This document shows, one piece after another, positions 8,476 through 17,913 of a stretch of DNA of 64,000 nucleotides. The translations under genes were made by a program, and so were the position numbers. The stretch is from Thalassotalea fonticola (GTDB lineage Bacteria; Pseudomonadota; Gammaproteobacteria; Enterobacterales; Alteromonadaceae), in assembly GCF_032911225.1 (NCBI RefSeq), contig NZ_CP136600.1:4712001-4776000 (forward strand). The letters are read 5' to 3'. Within the stretch, counting starts at the first letter, position 1. The number at the start of each line of letters is the position of its first letter. The notes beneath the pieces were generated by a model. It was not told the origin of the DNA. It did no database searches and saw only the letters and a list, made by a program, of their open reading frames with translations.

Positions 8476-8983
8476 TAATGCGCCCCTTAATTTCGTTATC
8501 TTTTTCAATTGCTTCTTTGAGTTGGTTTCTCGCTCTAAATAAACGAGTCATCACTGTGTTCTTGTTCAGGTCTAGCATGTTAGCTATCTCTTCACCGCTA
8601 AAACCACCGATAACCTGCAATACCAAAGGTTCTCTGTAATCACTTGGCAAGCGCGCTATTTTTTCTCTTAACCAATGATCTTCAAGTTGTTGTTCGGTAC
8701 TGGTTGAAAAATTATCGACCGTACTCCCTTCATCGTATTCACTCATATCAAATTGTTTGCGTTCAAAGCGGCGAGCATTTTCTCTACGTAAAATAGTAAT
8801 AAGCCATGATTTTGCTGCTTTTTGATCTTTTAACGAATCAAGCGCACGCCAAGCTCTAAGGAATGTTTCCTGAACTAAATCTTCGGCGATATGTTTGTCG
8901 TGAACTAACCAGAATGCGTAGCGGTATAAGTCACCGTGCAGTGCTTTTACCAAGGCTTCGTATCTAACTTGTTTACTTGCCAT
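8468..8983 (-). CDS. ECF RNA polymerase sigma factor
   Basis: This sigma-70 family ECF factor of about 171 residues has region 2 (YRYAFWLVHDKHIAEDLVQETFLRAWR, with AKSWLITILRRENARRFER) and region 4 (LPSDYREPLVLQVIGGFSGEEIANML, then NTVMTRLFRARNQLK). It would direct RNA polymerase core to a set of stress or envelope promoters. The ATG at 8983 (MASKQVRYEAL) is preferred because the family begins there; a start at 9010 adds nine residues. Translationally coupled to the DUF3379 gene, it forms a two-gene operon ending at the terminator near 7700. The target genes and the signal are unknown. Confidence 0.9.
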   Translation of the reverse strand: MASKQVRYEALVKALHGDLYRYAFWLVHDKHIAEDLVQETFLRAWRALDSLKDQKAAKSWLITILRRENARRFERKQFDMSEYDEGSTVDNFSTSTEQQLEDHWLREKIARLPSDYREPLVLQVIGGFSGEEIANMLDLNKNTVMTRLFRARNQLKEAIEKDNEIKGRING

Positions 8984-9095
8984 ATATGGGTTCCAAGTTT
9001 TTCTTAACAATATTATTGTTGGTTATTAGTAAGGACCAATCAAAGGTAATTTAAATTTCGTAAATTTAAAAATTTATTTAATTTTATCTCAGAAT

Positions 9096-9123
9096 ACAAA
9101 AATGCCCGCATTTAACGGGCATT
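9096..9123 (-). terminator. Terminator of the bat operon
   Basis: AATGCCCG and CGGGCATT pair across a short A/T loop. Read leftward the hairpin is followed by TTTTTG. It lies 22 bases after the batD stop codon and ends the six-gene leftward operon. Confidence 0.85.
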
Positions 9124-9144
9124 ATTTACTTAGAGCTTTAAACT

Positions 9145-10776
9145 TTATGGGTTAATAGTAATGGCAACTTGTTGCTCTTGAATCGTTTTAGTTTGCAGTC
9201 TAGATATTATTTTTAATAATTTAGCGCCCTGCCAATTACCGGTATTGGCTGAATAATAATTTCGTTGGAGCTCTGCTAACGCCTCATTAAAATCAACACT
9301 ATTAAGTTTTTTACTCACTTGTTCTAAATTTGCAAAATGCTCATTTGGATATAAATCTTTAGCCCAAGTTGGTAATAGCGCAATGACTTGCTCACCATTA
9401 TTTTGTGTACATGCCGCTAATAATTTTAAATAGCTTTGTTTATCATCAGGCGCAAATGTTGCTTTATTAAAGCTTATTTTGCCTTTAAGTTTCGCCGTAT
9501 AAAACCAAGTTAATACAGTAAGTATCCATCCGGCTAAAAATAGCCATTGCAGCGTAGTATTTTGCTCTGTCACAATTTGCACTTGTGGCTGTGCTGATTG
9601 GGAAAATGTCGGTGATACTGCTTCAATACCATTAATAGTAATTGTTTTCCCTGGTATTACCGCTTGTTCTAGTTTATTAAGTTTTGTATTCCACCAAGGC
9701 ACAACTAGGTCGGGCAGAGTATAGGTGCCTGGCTTGGTTGGTACGATGGCAAACTCTTGAACTTTTTGGCTAATTAACAAACCATTTTGTACACCACTTT
9801 GGCTTTCAGCTTGATCCGGATATATTTTTAAGCCACTGGGTACTTCAAAGTTTAGTTCAGGTAATTGTTCAGCACTAAGCGCAGCTGCGGTTATGGTTAC
9901 TTTACGGGTGATTGGTTCGCCTAATTCAAACTCTGTTCCGTCGCTTGGCCATTCATCTTCTATGTTTATTAGCTCGCTAGGTAACCATTCACCCGAGTAA
10001 TTGTCAGGCATAGGCTTTACGTTAATGTCGATTTCTTTACCGCGAATACTTACCGGCTTGCCTCTGTCCATGCCTGAGAATAAAGAGCGCTTATTGCTGA
10101 TGGTAATTTCACCCTCAAAGGTAGAGCTGTGCAGCACAAATTTACCGCTGGTCTGAGGTTTTACAGAATATACTCGTTCAATAATTCGATAGCGTTTACC
10201 GTCAATTATTTGAGTGTTTTCTTGATCTTGACCTATTTGCTTAATTTCAGCACCAGTCATTTTGGGCTCGGTTAATACACCGCGCTTTAAGTTAACGGCT
10301 AAGTGTAAACGCACTCTAAGAGTAAATTGCTGTTGTACATACACTTCTTGATTACTTACATCAGAAGTAATGTACAAGTCTTTCTGTTGGCTTGTGCCTT
10401 TTTCATTTTCAGCCAAAACAACTAGGGCAATAGGTTGTGTGCTCACCCCATCCACTGAAAGAGCGGGGATCACTACTTTGCCTTTTTTACGAGGAATAAG
10501 TAGCGTTGTCCATTGCGTGGTACGGGTCATATCAAAATTGACCATATTGGTTTGACTACTAACTGACGTGCCACCAACAACAAAATCTTTTTGCAATATG
10601 CTTGGGTCAAATGCATCGGCAGAAACTGAATCATCAGCGACTATGGTTAATACAATTGATTCATTGACAACTGCTGGGTTTTTATCAATACTCGCGGTAA
10701 CGTTGGTTAACGCATTTGCCAAAAATGTGGCTAATAGGGAAACTATAAAAACGCTATGTTTTATCGTTTTTACCAT
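9145..10776 (-). CDS. batD: BatD-like protein (oxygen tolerance/Bat operon)
   Basis: This 543-aa protein has a signal peptide (hydrophobic residues about 9-24), a large beta-rich periplasmic region with repeated immunoglobulin-like segments, and one transmembrane helix near residues 409-428 (LQWLFLAGWILTVLTWFYT) before a cytoplasmic tail. This is the architecture of BatD proteins. Its ATG overlaps the end of the VWA/TPR gene by 7 bases, so the two are translationally coupled. It is the last gene of the MoxR-DUF58-DUF4381-VWA-VWA operon. Bat proteins were linked to aerotolerance in Bacteroides and to envelope stress elsewhere; the molecular role is not settled. Confidence 0.88.
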   Translation of the reverse strand: MVKTIKHSVFIVSLLATFLANALTNVTASIDKNPAVVNESIVLTIVADDSVSADAFDPSILQKDFVVGGTSVSSQTNMVNFDMTRTTQWTTLLIPRKKGKVVIPALSVDGVSTQPIALVVLAENEKGTSQQKDLYITSDVSNQEVYVQQQFTLRVRLHLAVNLKRGVLTEPKMTGAEIKQIGQDQENTQIIDGKRYRIIERVYSVKPQTSGKFVLHSSTFEGEITISNKRSLFSGMDRGKPVSIRGKEIDINVKPMPDNYSGEWLPSELINIEDEWPSDGTEFELGEPITRKVTITAAALSAEQLPELNFEVPSGLKIYPDQAESQSGVQNGLLISQKVQEFAIVPTKPGTYTLPDLVVPWWNTKLNKLEQAVIPGKTITINGIEAVSPTFSQSAQPQVQIVTEQNTTLQWLFLAGWILTVLTWFYTAKLKGKISFNKATFAPDDKQSYLKLLAACTQNNGEQVIALLPTWAKDLYPNEHFANLEQVSKKLNSVDFNEALAELQRNYYSANTGNWQGAKLLKIISRLQTKTIQEQQVAITINP

Positions 10777-12698
10777 TTTTCTTTTACTCCAATACTGCTT
10801 CTATTTTGACGACGTTTTTGATATTCCAATTTCATTTTATTACGTAATAATAATTGGGGATCATCGGTAACTTTTCTAAGCATTTGTTCATGCTTTTGGT
10901 TTAACTCGTTATTTTCATTACTGGTGCCGTCAACTACACCAGCACTCTGTTCATCTTGTGGGTTTTGCTCTTCAGCTTGCTCTGCATTTTCAGTTTGAGC
11001 GCCGGCATTTTGCTCCTGCTCAGATTCATCTTGCTCAGCGTTTTGTTGCTCATTGTCACGACTTTCTTGATCGGATTCTTGTTCATTAGGATTCTGCTCA
11101 GCATTTTGATTTTCCTGGCTCTGAGAGTCTTCTGATTGACTGTCGCTGTTTTCACCTTCTTGCTCTTGCTGGCTTTGATCTTGTTGCTGTTGATTTTCGC
11201 CATTTTCACCCGACTGTTGCTGGTCTTCTTTTTGCTGCTCAGACTGGTCTTGATTCTGATTCTGATTCTGATTCTGATTCTGATCCTGTTCTTGATTTGA
11301 ATCGCCTTGATTTTGCTCTTCTTGCTCTTGTTGCTGTAACTGCTCAATTATGGCTTTATTGATTGCCGCATCCTGATGTTCAGGATTTTCAGCCAATACA
11401 TCATCGTAGGCTTTAATCGCCTGTTCAAACTGCTCAAGTTTAGCCAAAGCATTACCTTGGTTATAACTAGACTCAATCGACTCAACTTGTTTAAACGCCT
11501 CTAGTGCTTTTTCAAAGTCACCAGCTTTGTAGTAACTACTGCCTTGCCAAAGTGGATCGACGAATTGCTCAGCCGCTTCACTAAACTGTTGTTGCTTAAA
11601 GTGTGATTCACCTTGCTGATTTTTAGTTTGCCATAAATCATCCCATAGGCTTGCTTGGGCTGTTGGAGCATGCAGTGATGAAGCAACAATCAAGCTTAAT
11701 AACACCGGAGTAAATAATACACCGCGGCGGAAGTAGCTCAGCATTAATGGTAGGGCAATTAATAATAGGTACGGCCCCATTTCTTGCCATTGATCGCCCA
11801 AGTTGTCTTGCTCATTCTGCAATTCTTTTTTGGCATCAAGTGTTTTTAATTCACTTAGATTTTCTAGGTCGCTTTCATCTGCGGTTATTTGACTATACAC
11901 ACCACCACTATTTTTACTAATCCCCGCAAGTCTAGGAGAGTTCATTTTGGGTATTACGATGTTACCACCTCGGTCTTTCATCAATTCACCGTTGGCTAAA
12001 GTAATTGGCGCACCTTGCTCGCTGCCTACACCTAATATATTTATTCTATGCGGGTGCTCACTGGCAAAGTCATTAATATCAGCGAGTTCATCTGAGCTAA
12101 TACCATCGGTTACCCAATAAATATCACCTTCTATATGGCCTGCATTTTGTAGCATTTCGTTTGCTAAAATCAAAGCTGGGTAGGGATTAGAACCCAATTC
12201 AGGCATTATGCTCGGTGACAGTGAAGGCAGAAGAAGTGTGATATTATTTATGTCGGCTGTCAGTGGGCTAATAATAAATGCATCACCAGCATAGGCAATT
12301 AACCCTATTTCACCTTCATCAATTTTTTCAACTAAATCCATGGCTTTATAACGCGCCATGGTTAATCGGTTTGGCTTAATGTCAGTAGCAAGCATAGAAA
12401 ATGACATGTCCATAATAAGCACAGAGCCGCGCTCAACATCAAATACCGGTTGTGGTAGTTTTTGCCAGGTAGGGCCAGCCAATGCAAAAATAAATAATAA
12501 ACCGATAATTGATGCCGGAATAAGTGACACTGGTTTTTTATTTTCATTGCTACTTAATAACATGCTGGTTAAATGTTTTGGTATTACATGGTGCCAGGCG
12601 CTACTTGAAATTCTAATTTTTCTAAGCTGCCAAATCACCCAAATTAACACGACAATTGTCAGTAACCATAAAGGGCGGATAAAATGAAATTCACTCAT
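10770..12698 (-). CDS. VWA/TPR protein (BatB-BatC fusion type)
   Basis: The 642-aa product has a first membrane helix near residues 9-25 and a second near 56-72, followed by a von Willebrand A domain whose MIDAS motif is DMSFS (VLIMDMSFSMLAT). Another hydrophobic pair lies near residues 310-350. TPR repeats follow (near 385-460: YYKAGDFEKALEAF, AIKAYDDVLAENPEH). Residues about 465-600 are a low-complexity Gln/Asn/Glu/Asp tail with QNQNQNQ runs. This joins the BatB VWA and BatC TPR functions in one chain. Its ATG overlaps the batA stop by one base (TAATG). It probably scaffolds a membrane complex with BatA and BatD, serviced by the MoxR ATPase. Confidence 0.88.
   Translation of the reverse strand: MSEFHFIRPLWLLTIVVLIWVIWQLRKIRISSSAWHHVIPKHLTSMLLSSNENKKPVSLIPASIIGLLFIFALAGPTWQKLPQPVFDVERGSVLIMDMSFSMLATDIKPNRLTMARYKAMDLVEKIDEGEIGLIAYAGDAFIISPLTADINNITLLLPSLSPSIMPELGSNPYPALILANEMLQNAGHIEGDIYWVTDGISSDELADINDFASEHPHRINILGVGSEQGAPITLANGELMKDRGGNIVIPKMNSPRLAGISKNSGGVYSQITADESDLENLSELKTLDAKKELQNEQDNLGDQWQEMGPYLLLIALPLMLSYFRRGVLFTPVLLSLIVASSLHAPTAQASLWDDLWQTKNQQGESHFKQQQFSEAAEQFVDPLWQGSSYYKAGDFEKALEAFKQVESIESSYNQGNALAKLEQFEQAIKAYDDVLAENPEHQDAAINKAIIEQLQQQEQEEQNQGDSNQEQDQNQNQNQNQNQDQSEQQKEDQQQSGENGENQQQQDQSQQEQEGENSDSQSEDSQSQENQNAEQNPNEQESDQESRDNEQQNAEQDESEQEQNAGAQTENAEQAEEQNPQDEQSAGVVDGTSNENNELNQKHEQMLRKVTDDPQLLLRNKMKLEYQKRRQNRSSIGVKEKW
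11251..11286. repeat. Hexanucleotide microsatellite inside the VWA/TPR gene
   Basis: Five perfect copies and one variant of TGATTC (plus strand) encode the QNQNQ run of the VWA/TPR protein. The 6-base period keeps the frame, so copy-number change would alter length without breaking the gene. Confidence 0.85.
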
Positions 12699-13846
12699 TA
12701 TATTTGCTCCTTTGTTGTGGCCATTGTTTCAGCTTGCTTATTTGGACGTGAAGCAGGTTTAATCTTGCTCACTTTGTCAACTGCTTTAATTGACTCCGGA
12801 GACTGTTTTGTAAATGGCTGATTAGGTTTGGTTTTATTGTTGGTGTCCGAAGACCAATTAAAAATAGAAGTGACACCTAGATATTTAATCATCAGCATTT
12901 GTATGATCATTAACACTATTGCTACCGTTAATGGGTAGTAAAACAATGCGGTAAGGGGGCGCATTTGTTGTTGGTCTTGTTCTACTGGTTCAAGTTGGTC
13001 AAGCATTTGATAAATTCTTGTCATCGACTCGCCGTCGGTTGCTCGAAAGTAGGTACCGCCAGTTTGTTTAGCAATTTTAGTTAAAGTATTCTCATCTAAA
13101 TCGCGAGACGGATTAACTTTGCGAGTACCAAATAATGAACGTTCAAGCATTACTTCAGCACCAACACCTATGGTGTAAATGGTGACATCTTTTGCTACCG
13201 CTAACTCTAGGGCTTGCTCCGGAGTTATTTTTCCTGAAGTGTTTTGACCATCGGTGACTAGTAATAACACCCGGTTAGACTCTTTTTTATTAATAAAGCG
13301 TTTAACCCCTAATGCCATAGCATCACCAATCGCGGTTTTTTGCCCAACTAAACCAATAACAGATTCATCCAGCATCTGTTGTATGGTTTCTCTATCAAAG
13401 GTCATTGGTGTTTGCATATAAGCATCATCACCAAAAAGAATAAGCCCTAGTCGATCGCCACTTCTGCGTTCAATAAAATCACCTAGCAACTCTTTAAGCA
13501 TCACTAAACGGTTAACGGTAGTGCCGTTTACGCGCATATCTTCAATTTGCATACTACCTGACAAATCGACTGCGATGATCATCTCTCTACCTTGGGTAGG
13601 GATTTGAATAGGCTCGCCTAGCCATTGTGGTCTTGTTACAGCTAACACTAATAAACACCAAACAACAATTGCTAGCCAAACGGGCAACTGTTGTTGCCCC
13701 ATTGCGGATGTTTTTGAGCTGGCACCAGGCAATAATACCGGTACTTTTAAAGCCGCAGAGCTTGCTGTTTTTTTCGGTGATAAAAAATAAACTATTAATG
13801 GTAGGGGCAATAATAAGGCTAGCCATGGCCATAAGAAATTAATCAT
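12698..13846 (-). CDS. batA: VWA-domain membrane protein BatA
   Basis: This protein of about 382 residues has an N-terminal helix (FLWPWLALLLPLPLIVYFL), a second helix near residues 56-74, and a VWA domain with MIDAS residues DLSGS (IIAVDLSGSMQ). T and D metal ligands follow (MQTPMTFD; LLLVTDGQNTSG). A C-terminal helix lies near residues 305-325 and a short basic tail follows. The ATG at 13846 overlaps the DUF4381 stop as ATGA and has GAGG upstream; an upstream in-frame TTG at 13852 is less likely. It is expected to sit in the inner membrane with its VWA domain serving as a metal-dependent interaction surface. Confidence 0.9.
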   Translation of the reverse strand: MINFLWPWLALLLPLPLIVYFLSPKKTASSAALKVPVLLPGASSKTSAMGQQQLPVWLAIVVWCLLVLAVTRPQWLGEPIQIPTQGREMIIAVDLSGSMQIEDMRVNGTTVNRLVMLKELLGDFIERRSGDRLGLILFGDDAYMQTPMTFDRETIQQMLDESVIGLVGQKTAIGDAMALGVKRFINKKESNRVLLLVTDGQNTSGKITPEQALELAVAKDVTIYTIGVGAEVMLERSLFGTRKVNPSRDLDENTLTKIAKQTGGTYFRATDGESMTRIYQMLDQLEPVEQDQQQMRPLTALFYYPLTVAIVLMIIQMLMIKYLGVTSIFNWSSDTNNKTKPNQPFTKQSPESIKAVDKVSKIKPASRPNKQAETMATTKEQI

Positions 13847-14400
13847 GAACAAACCTCATTGGTACCGATTGTATTTTCTTTACTTTCTTGGTTAGAAGGG
13901 TTCATAACGCCTTTAGCTTCTATATCTTTTATTTCTGCCTCTTTTACTCCTAAAAACAGGGCATGATTAACCCACAATAAAGCAGCCTGTTGCAGTTCTT
14001 GGGAATAAAGAGAATGCGTTGATTTACGATACTGCTGCATTAGTGCATTTTCTGCTAGTTGCACGAAATTTGCCTGTTGCTCCTTCGGTAATTTATTTGA
14101 TAAAAACGTTAATAATTTATCGCCGTGTATTGCTGCCACATCACTACGTTTATAGTAATGCATGCTTACCCACTTCAAAATTGCAATTGACTGTTCAGTC
14201 GTTAAATTATCTAACTCAGTTAATTGTTTTCTTGCTTGGCGTTTAACCGATGATTGTTTACGCTTGGCCGTGAATTTCTTAAAAGCAAAAACGCTTATCG
14301 CAATTAAGCTGATTAGTAAAAGCCACCAGCCTGGAGCAACTGGCCAGCCATGGATGTTTTCGGGCAAGTGAATATCTTGTAAATTCGCTAACGGATCCAA
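13843..14400 (-). CDS. DUF4381 domain protein
   Basis: This small membrane protein of 185 aa has one N-terminal transmembrane helix near residues 22-42 (PGWWLLLISLIAISVFAF) and a basic cytoplasmic region (KKFTAKRKQSSVKRQARK). A helical domain with WVSMHYYKRSDVAAIHGDKLLTFL follows. That layout matches DUF4381 proteins, which are found between DUF58 and batA genes. It overlaps the DUF58 gene by 13 bases and batA by 4 bases, so it is an integral part of the operon. Its biochemical role is unknown; a membrane adaptor of the Bat complex is a reasonable inference. Confidence 0.87.
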   Translation of the reverse strand: MDPLANLQDIHLPENIHGWPVAPGWWLLLISLIAISVFAFKKFTAKRKQSSVKRQARKQLTELDNLTTEQSIAILKWVSMHYYKRSDVAAIHGDKLLTFLSNKLPKEQQANFVQLAENALMQQYRKSTHSLYSQELQQAALLWVNHALFLGVKEAEIKDIEAKGVMNPSNQESKENTIGTNEVCS

Positions 14401-15389
14401 GATTCAACTCCTGATTTTAATTGATGTTCAATGCTACTGCCTGCTGAAAAACTGATAAAGCGAGCACCAGCTTTTTGATACATGTGTTGTTTTAATTGAC
14501 TTAGCATTTGTGCTTTTTGCTGATAACGCTCTGCGGCTTTTTTATCACCTAAGGTAAGTTGCTGTTTCACTTTACCGTCGGTTACCGCAACAGATGTTTT
14601 ATGCTGGCTGTCTGGCAATTCTGATTCTAACGGATCAGATATTTGGCAGATCACTAATTCACAAACACGGGAAATTTGCGTTAACGGCAATAATACTTGT
14701 TCGTCAAAATGATTACCGTCGGTAATTAAATAAACTAATGAGCCCGGACGAGCCAATTGTCTCAAACGATTACAATTTTCAATAAAGTAATCATTACTTG
14801 TCGGGTTATCTTGTTGCCAGTGCTCTAAACCTTGTAAATGCAATTCATCTAAGGCATGCAGATAATGCAACACTCCGTTTTGTCTGCTTCTAGGCTTAAG
14901 CTCTTGGTGATCAAGTTCATTGAACACCAGCCCGCCAACTCGATCGCCACGCTTTTTCGCATGCCAGGCTACTAATGCAGCAATATGCGCCGCTTGAACA
15001 GACTTAAACAATAATTTTGAGCCAAAAAACATTGACTGACCTAAATCTGTGGCAATCAATACCGGGCGTTCCACTTCTTCTTTAAACAGTTTGGTGTGGG
15101 TTTCACCGGTACGTGCAGTAACACGCCAGTCAATTGCTCGAATATCATCGCCAGTTTGGTAATGTCTTACTTCATCAAACTCCATACCTCTGCCTTTGGT
15201 GCGGGCGAGGTAATTACCGGATAAATGCCCATGCAAAGCTTTTTTAGGCGCTAGATTTAACAGTGATGCTTTGCCCTGATAAGGTAAAAGCTCGTCAATT
15301 GTTAAATTGATGCCATTACTGTGCAAGGCATTAAGTTGTTCACTTATGCCAAGATTAGCGTCAAAGTTTTGGTGTTTATTCCACCACAT
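14388..15389 (-). CDS. DUF58 domain protein
   Basis: The protein of about 333 residues holds the DUF58 signature GRGMEFDEVRHYQTGDDIRAIDWRVTARTG, of which FDEVRHYQTGDDIRAIDW is the core, and then a VWA-like fold without a clear MIDAS motif (VLIATDLGQSM). DUF58 genes nearly always follow moxR genes, as here with a 54-base gap. The ATG at 15389 (MWWNKHQNF) is preferred to a GTG at 15407. It is soluble and likely cytoplasmic. Its function is not known; in this operon it is thought to link the MoxR ATPase to the VWA proteins. Confidence 0.88.
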   Translation of the reverse strand: MWWNKHQNFDANLGISEQLNALHSNGINLTIDELLPYQGKASLLNLAPKKALHGHLSGNYLARTKGRGMEFDEVRHYQTGDDIRAIDWRVTARTGETHTKLFKEEVERPVLIATDLGQSMFFGSKLLFKSVQAAHIAALVAWHAKKRGDRVGGLVFNELDHQELKPRSRQNGVLHYLHALDELHLQGLEHWQQDNPTSNDYFIENCNRLRQLARPGSLVYLITDGNHFDEQVLLPLTQISRVCELVICQISDPLESELPDSQHKTSVAVTDGKVKQQLTLGDKKAAERYQQKAQMLSQLKQHMYQKAGARFISFSAGSSIEHQLKSGVESWIR

Positions 15390-15443
15390 ATTTTTTATAC
15401 CTGTCACTTTCTTTGATTTTTATTTTTCTAGGTAACTTGTGGA

Positions 15444-16400
15444 TTATCCAACGGCTACTAAGGTTAAAATGCGATCAAGAACTTGATTGGTCGTAATACC
15501 TTCGGCTTCGGCTTGATAGGTAAGCATTAATCGATGGCGTAAACAGTTATGAAATACTGCTTGAATGTCTTCAGGACTAACAAAGTCGCGACCGTTAAGC
15601 CATGCGCGTGCACGTGAACATCTATCTAAGGCAATAGTTGCACGAGGGCTAGCGCCATAGGCTAACCATTTGCCGAGATTATCATCATATTTTTCACCAT
15701 CACGAGTCGCCATGATCAAATCAACAATGTATTGCTCAAGTACTGGTGCCAGATAAATTTCTAGTGTTTCTTTGCGCGCAGTAAATATCTCAGCCTGGCT
15801 GATATTGGTTAATGGTGTTTTTTTCTCATTTAGCGCTTCGCCGCGATTCAATCGTAAAATTTCCAGCTCAGATGCTGCGTTTGGATAATCGATTTCCAAA
15901 TGCATTAAAAAGCGATCAAGTTGAGCTTCTGGCAGCGGGTAAGTACCTTCTTGCTCTAATGGGTTTTGTGTTGCCATTACTAAAAATAAGTCAGGTAATT
16001 TGTAAGTGGTTTTACCTACGGTTACTTGGCCTTCAGCCATTGCCTCTAATAAAGCGGACTGAACTTTTGCCGGTGCCCGGTTAATTTCATCGGCTAATAT
16101 CAAGTTTTGAAATAATGGTCCGTGTTGAAAAACGAAGGTGCCGTCTTCTGGGCGGTAAATGTCGGTTCCGGTTAAATCAGCAGGTAATAAGTCAGGAGTA
16201 AATTGAATGCGGTGAAAGTCTGCATCAACACCATCAGCTAACGAGTTAATTGCTCGTGTTTTTGCTAAACCAGGGGGGCCTTCTACAATAAGGTGACCGT
16301 CGGCTAATAGCGCGATTAGTAAATTTTCAACAAGTGCGTGCTGACCTACAATTTGCTCACTTAAGTGTTCTTGTAGTTTAGAGAATTGTTCGATTGCCAT
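15444..16400 (-). CDS. MoxR family AAA+ ATPase
   Basis: This 318-aa AAA+ protein has Walker A GPPGLAKT near residues 40-47, Walker B NLILADEINRAP, sensor MATQNPLEQEGTYPLPEAQLDRF, and a C-terminal lid with GASPRATIALDRCSRARAW. These are hallmarks of the MoxR proper/RavA-like branch, whose members act as chaperones that mature or remodel VWA-domain partners. It is the first gene of the leftward operon ending at 9145, and two VWA partners are encoded with it. The 198-base gap to fadI on the right must hold its promoter, but no clear motif was found. Confidence 0.93.
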   Translation of the reverse strand: MAIEQFSKLQEHLSEQIVGQHALVENLLIALLADGHLIVEGPPGLAKTRAINSLADGVDADFHRIQFTPDLLPADLTGTDIYRPEDGTFVFQHGPLFQNLILADEINRAPAKVQSALLEAMAEGQVTVGKTTYKLPDLFLVMATQNPLEQEGTYPLPEAQLDRFLMHLEIDYPNAASELEILRLNRGEALNEKKTPLTNISQAEIFTARKETLEIYLAPVLEQYIVDLIMATRDGEKYDDNLGKWLAYGASPRATIALDRCSRARAWLNGRDFVSPEDIQAVFHNCLRHRLMLTYQAEAEGITTNQVLDRILTLVAVG

Positions 16401-16528
16401 AATAATTATTATTTTCCGTAACAGCAGTTAAATACAGTAATTGTGCTTATGTTTTATATATAAGGATCATGGTATGCGAAATCAATGCTTTTAAAAAGAC
16501 TCATTTGCAGATAGAATCAAATAAAACT

Positions 16529-16545
16529 ATCAGGTCGGACCACTT
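16529..16545. promoter_or_regulatory. FadR-like operator upstream of fadIJ
   Basis: ATCAGGTCGGACCACTT matches 13 of the 16 fixed positions of the FadR consensus AACTGGTCNGACCAGTT, with a perfect GGTC-N-GACC core. It lies 54 bases before the fadI start codon, where a repressor could block transcription. FadR is known to repress beta-oxidation genes in gammaproteobacteria and is released by long-chain acyl-CoA. Confidence 0.65.
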
Positions 16546-16598
16546 TTGGTTTTTGCTTACAATTTGGCAAATTTATTGACGATAATAAAGGAAACATA

Positions 16599-17909
16599 AT
16601 GGGAACTCAGCAAAACGTAAAAACAGCTCACGGTGAACGCATTGCAGTTGTTGCAGGCTTAAGAACACCGTTTGTGAAACAAGCGACAGACTTTCACGGC
16701 ATACCCGCTCTAGATTTAGGCTCTATGGTAGTTAATGAACTTATTGCAAAAAGTGATATCGATCCGGCGATTATTGAACAACTAGTTTTTGGTCAAGTGG
16801 TGCAAATGCCAAAAGCACCAAACATTGCTCGTGAAATCGTGCTTGCCACGCAAATGAATGTTGCTACCGATGCTTATAGTGTTTCTCGTGCGTGTGCGAC
16901 CAGCTTCCAATCAACAGTTAATGTTGCTGAAAATATCATGCTAGGTAATATTGATGTCGGTATTGCTGGCGGCGCAGATTCAATGTCGGTACCACCTATT
17001 ACTGTGACCAAAAAATTAGCTCGAACCTTATTAGATTTATCAAAAGCTAAAACCTTTGGTCAAAAAGCTAAACTTATTACCAGCTTAAAATTAAAGGATT
17101 TAATGCCAGAGCCACCAGCAGTTGCTGAATACTCTACTGGCCTTTCAATGGGGCAAACGGCCGAACAAATGGCTAAAAGCCACGGTATAAGCCGAGAGGA
17201 GCAAGATGCTCTAGCACATCGTTCGCATACGTTAGCGGCTAAAACATGGAGTGAAGGCAAGCTTAACGATGAAGTCATGACTGCCCATTGTGAACCGTAT
17301 AAAAGAATCGTGACTCAAGACAACTGTTTTAGAGAAAATTCAGAGTTATCAGGATACGCCAGACTTCGCCCAGTGTTTGATCGCAAGCACGGCTCCGTTA
17401 CCGCAGCTAATTCCACTGCATTAACCGATGGCGCTTCTGCGGTTATTTTAATGCGAGAAGGGCGTGCGAAAGAGCTAGGTTATAACATTTTAGGCTACAT
17501 ACGTTCATATGCATTTACCGCAATCGATGTTTGGGAAGATATGTTAATGGGTCCATCGTATGCTACGCCTCTTGCTTTACAACGCGCAGGCTTAACACTT
17601 GCTGATTTAGATTTAATTGAAATGCATGAAGCCTTTGCCGCGCAAACATTGGCTAACGTAAAAATGTTTGGCAGTACAAAGTTTGCCCAAGAGAAGCTTG
17701 GTTTAGATAAAGCCATTGGTGATATCGATATGGACAAGTTTAATGTACTGGGTGGCTCACTTGCCTATGGTCATCCGTTCGCCGCAACTGGTACAAGACT
17801 AATTACCCAAACCTTAAACGAATTAAAACGCCGGGGCGGTGGTCTTGGACTAACAACAGCTTGTGCTGCCGGTGGTTTAGGCGCAGCAATGATTTTGGAA
17901 GTGGAGTAA
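16599..17909 (+). CDS. fadI: Acetyl-CoA C-acyltransferase FadI (3-ketoacyl-CoA thiolase)
   Basis: This 436-aa thiolase cleaves 3-ketoacyl-CoA with CoA, the last step of beta-oxidation. The nucleophilic Cys lies in [10 protein letters not shown] near residue 104. The second active-site region [19 protein letters not shown] carries the catalytic His, and the C-terminal [13 protein letters not shown] carries the proton-transfer Cys. The length equals that of E. coli FadI, the thiolase beta subunit paired with FadJ, rather than the shorter FadA (about 390 aa). The start has AAGGA upstream. It is followed after 4 bases by fadJ, forming the FadIJ operon, probably under a FadR-type operator. Confidence 0.95.
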   Translation: MGTQQNVKTAHGERIAVVAGLRTPFVKQATDFHGIPALDLGSMVVNELIAKSDIDPAIIEQLVFGQVVQMPKAPNIAREIVLATQMNVATDAYSVSRACATSFQSTVNVAENIMLGNIDVGIAGGADSMSVPPITVTKKLARTLLDLSKAKTFGQKAKLITSLKLKDLMPEPPAVAEYSTGLSMGQTAEQMAKSHGISREEQDALAHRSHTLAAKTWSEGKLNDEVMTAHCEPYKRIVTQDNCFRENSELSGYARLRPVFDRKHGSVTAANSTALTDGASAVILMREGRAKELGYNILGYIRSYAFTAIDVWEDMLMGPSYATPLALQRAGLTLADLDLIEMHEAFAAQTLANVKMFGSTKFAQEKLGLDKAIGDIDMDKFNVLGGSLAYGHPFAATGTRLITQTLNELKRRGGGLGLTTACAAGGLGAAMILEVE

Positions 17910-17913
17910 GCAC

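Noticed and set aside
10934..11347. 137-aa ORF in another frame of the VWA/TPR gene
   Set aside because: Arises from the low-complexity CAG/CAA repeat tract; composition is Lys/Ser/Ile/Arg repeats with no start signal.
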